Shown here: piece after piece, positions 5,478 through 6,550 of the stretch | Position numbering within the stretch: position 1 is the first letter of the stretch | Layout: every line of letters begins with the position of its first letter | Origin: Candidatus Nomurabacteria bacterium | GTDB taxonomy: Bacteria; Patescibacteriota; Minisyncoccia; Phycocordibacterales; UBA9973 | NCBI GenBank assembly: GCA_943350065.1 | Contig: CALQZZ010000032.1 | Location: forward strand, 1-6,550 | Direction of reading: 5' to 3' | DNA length: 6,550 nt | Notes under the pieces: generated by a model | Told to the model about the DNA's origin: nothing | Database searches by the model: none | What the model saw: the letters and a program-made list of their open reading frames with translations, nothing else | Position numbers and translations under genes: made by a program

Positions 5478-6550
5478 TTATTTCGCAATAGCGACAGCTT
5501 CTTCGAATTTTACAGAGAGGAGTTTTGAGGCACCGTCAGAGCCGACAGTGACGCCATAGAGCACACCAGCACGAGACATTGTCTCACGGTTGTGAGTGAC
5601 GACAATGAGCTGTGAATGCTTTGAAAGCTTTTCGAGCATATCACCATACTTACGAGAATTAGCTTCATCTAGAGCAGCATCAGTCTCATCGAGCACTAGA
5701 AATGGTGGTGGATTCACTTGTGAAATAGCAAAGAGAAGTGCAATAGAAGCGAGAGATCTCTCCCCTCCAGAAAGAGCTTGCAGCTCTTTTACTTTTTTGT
5801 GAGGCAAAGAAACACTGATTTCAATACCGTGCTCAAAGACAATATTTTCATCATTACTACTTTCCATATCTTCGTCTTTATTTTTCTTTTGTTGTGCAAC
5901 GACAGTCAAAAAAGCTGATCCACCACCAAACATTAAGGCAAAAAATTCTTGAAATTCTTTATTTATTTTTTGAATACCAGATTTAAATTCAATATCTATT
6001 TTTTCTTTCAAATCCATCATCAAAGAACGAAGAGATACAATACTAGTAGATAAATCTTCCATTTCTTTTGCTAAGAAAATATCTCTTTCAGAAGTTTCTT
6101 CATACTCTTTCAAGACTTCTGTGCCACCGCCGAGCCCTGCATCTTCGAGTTTTATTTTAATACGTTCTATTTTCTTTAATCTTTCTAATTGATTTTCACG
6201 TGGCTCAACATTAGTAATTTCAAAATTCTTATATGACAAAATATCTCCACCGAGGAATATTGAACCTTCTCGTATCTGATCTTCAAAAGAAGTACTTAGG
6301 CGGACGAAGTTTTCTTCTTTCATCGCAATAGTACTCAAACTAGAGAGTAACTCTTGTTTTCGGCCAGATCAATCAAAACGAGTTTTCTGCCTTTCTTGAT
6401 TTTCAAAATTTTCTTTTTCAATTTCAGATTTCAAATTTTCAACCACAGATTTTACTTTATCTTCTTCTTCCTGCATTTTATGCAATTCCACCAATATTTC
6501 TTCACGAGTTTTTTGAAGTCTTTCTAATTCTATTTTGGCACTAGAATTAT
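5478..6550 (-). CDS. smc: SMC chromosome-segregation ATPase, C-terminal half, interrupted by one in-frame TGA
   Basis: The open frame enters from the right edge and ends at a TAA at 5480-5478. The first 59 codons in view encode charged coiled coil. A TGA at 6371-6369 interrupts the frame, and the same frame then continues for 296 codons. If translation restarted, the first candidates are TTG at 6338 and ATG at 6323, without a convincing ribosome site. Counting from the TTG, the end of the coiled coil leads into FFALMFGGGSAFL (132-144), then the ABC signature LSGGERS (189-195), Walker B FLVLDETDAALDE (213-225) and the switch histidine H249 in VVTHNRETM. Walker A and the hinge lie outside the window. 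SMC dimers with ScpA/ScpB compact and help separate chromosomes. Coding character is unchanged on both sides of the TGA, so this reads as one gene. I take the TGA to be a sequencing error, a recent nonsense mutation or a recoded codon rather than a gene boundary. Confidence 0.88.
6369..6371 (-). other. In-frame TGA within smc
   Basis: The minus-strand codons read CGT TTT GAT TGA TCT GGC CGA AAA (R F D stop S G R K). Coiled-coil coding continues in the same frame on both sides with no frameshift. Single transitions from TGG (Trp) or CGA (Arg) would produce it. None of the six complete gene ends in the window is TGA, but rnr and the fusion gene contain no in-frame TGA in about 1,280 codons. Confidence 0.85.

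Noticed and set aside
5596..5802. Plus-strand frame opposite the SMC head domain
   Set aside because: It lies opposite the signature and Walker B coding sequence of smc and has no support of its own.

Overview
This AT-rich 6.55-kb window looks like chromosomal DNA from a small-genome bacterium, most likely a Candidate Phyla Radiation (Patescibacteria, Parcubacteria-like) lineage. That placement is inferred from base composition, the lack of clear Shine-Dalgarno sites, the C-terminally extended KhpA-type KH protein, the shortened RNase R and the style of the SMC sequence. All six complete 3' gene ends use TAA or TAG, and none uses TGA.

Layout: (1) Positions 1-54, minus strand, hold the first 18 codons of an unidentified gene, with a good promoter at 122-150. 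(2) A long, perfect, bidirectional terminator hairpin at 153-188 closes the minus-strand pair rpsP (628-936) and khpA (199-528). khpA also has its own consensus-like promoter in the gap between them. (3) rpsP is divergent from rnr (1010-2968, plus strand). The 73-bp gap holds back-to-back promoter elements whose predicted starts fall on or next to both start codons, plus an inverted repeat. (4) Fourteen bases after rnr lies a 628-residue membrane-anchored protein that fuses a D,D-carboxypeptidase-like (S11) domain to a CapA-type metallophosphatase domain. (5) Two terminator-like hairpins follow. (6) A minus-strand gene at 4991-5335 encodes an unknown two-helix membrane protein. It has a near-consensus promoter, an inverted repeat overlapping the -10 box, and a two-tier hairpin in its leader. 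(7) From 5478 to the window edge, minus strand, lies the C-terminal half of the chromosome-segregation ATPase SMC, interrupted by one in-frame TGA.

The window joins translation and RNA housekeeping (S16, KhpA, RNase R), cell-envelope remodelling (the fusion protein) and chromosome organisation (SMC). I found no mobile element, CRISPR array, tRNA or rRNA. The points most worth a second look are the S11-CapA fusion, the control region and leader structure of the small membrane protein, the diverged repeat at both ends of that gene, and the in-frame TGA in smc.
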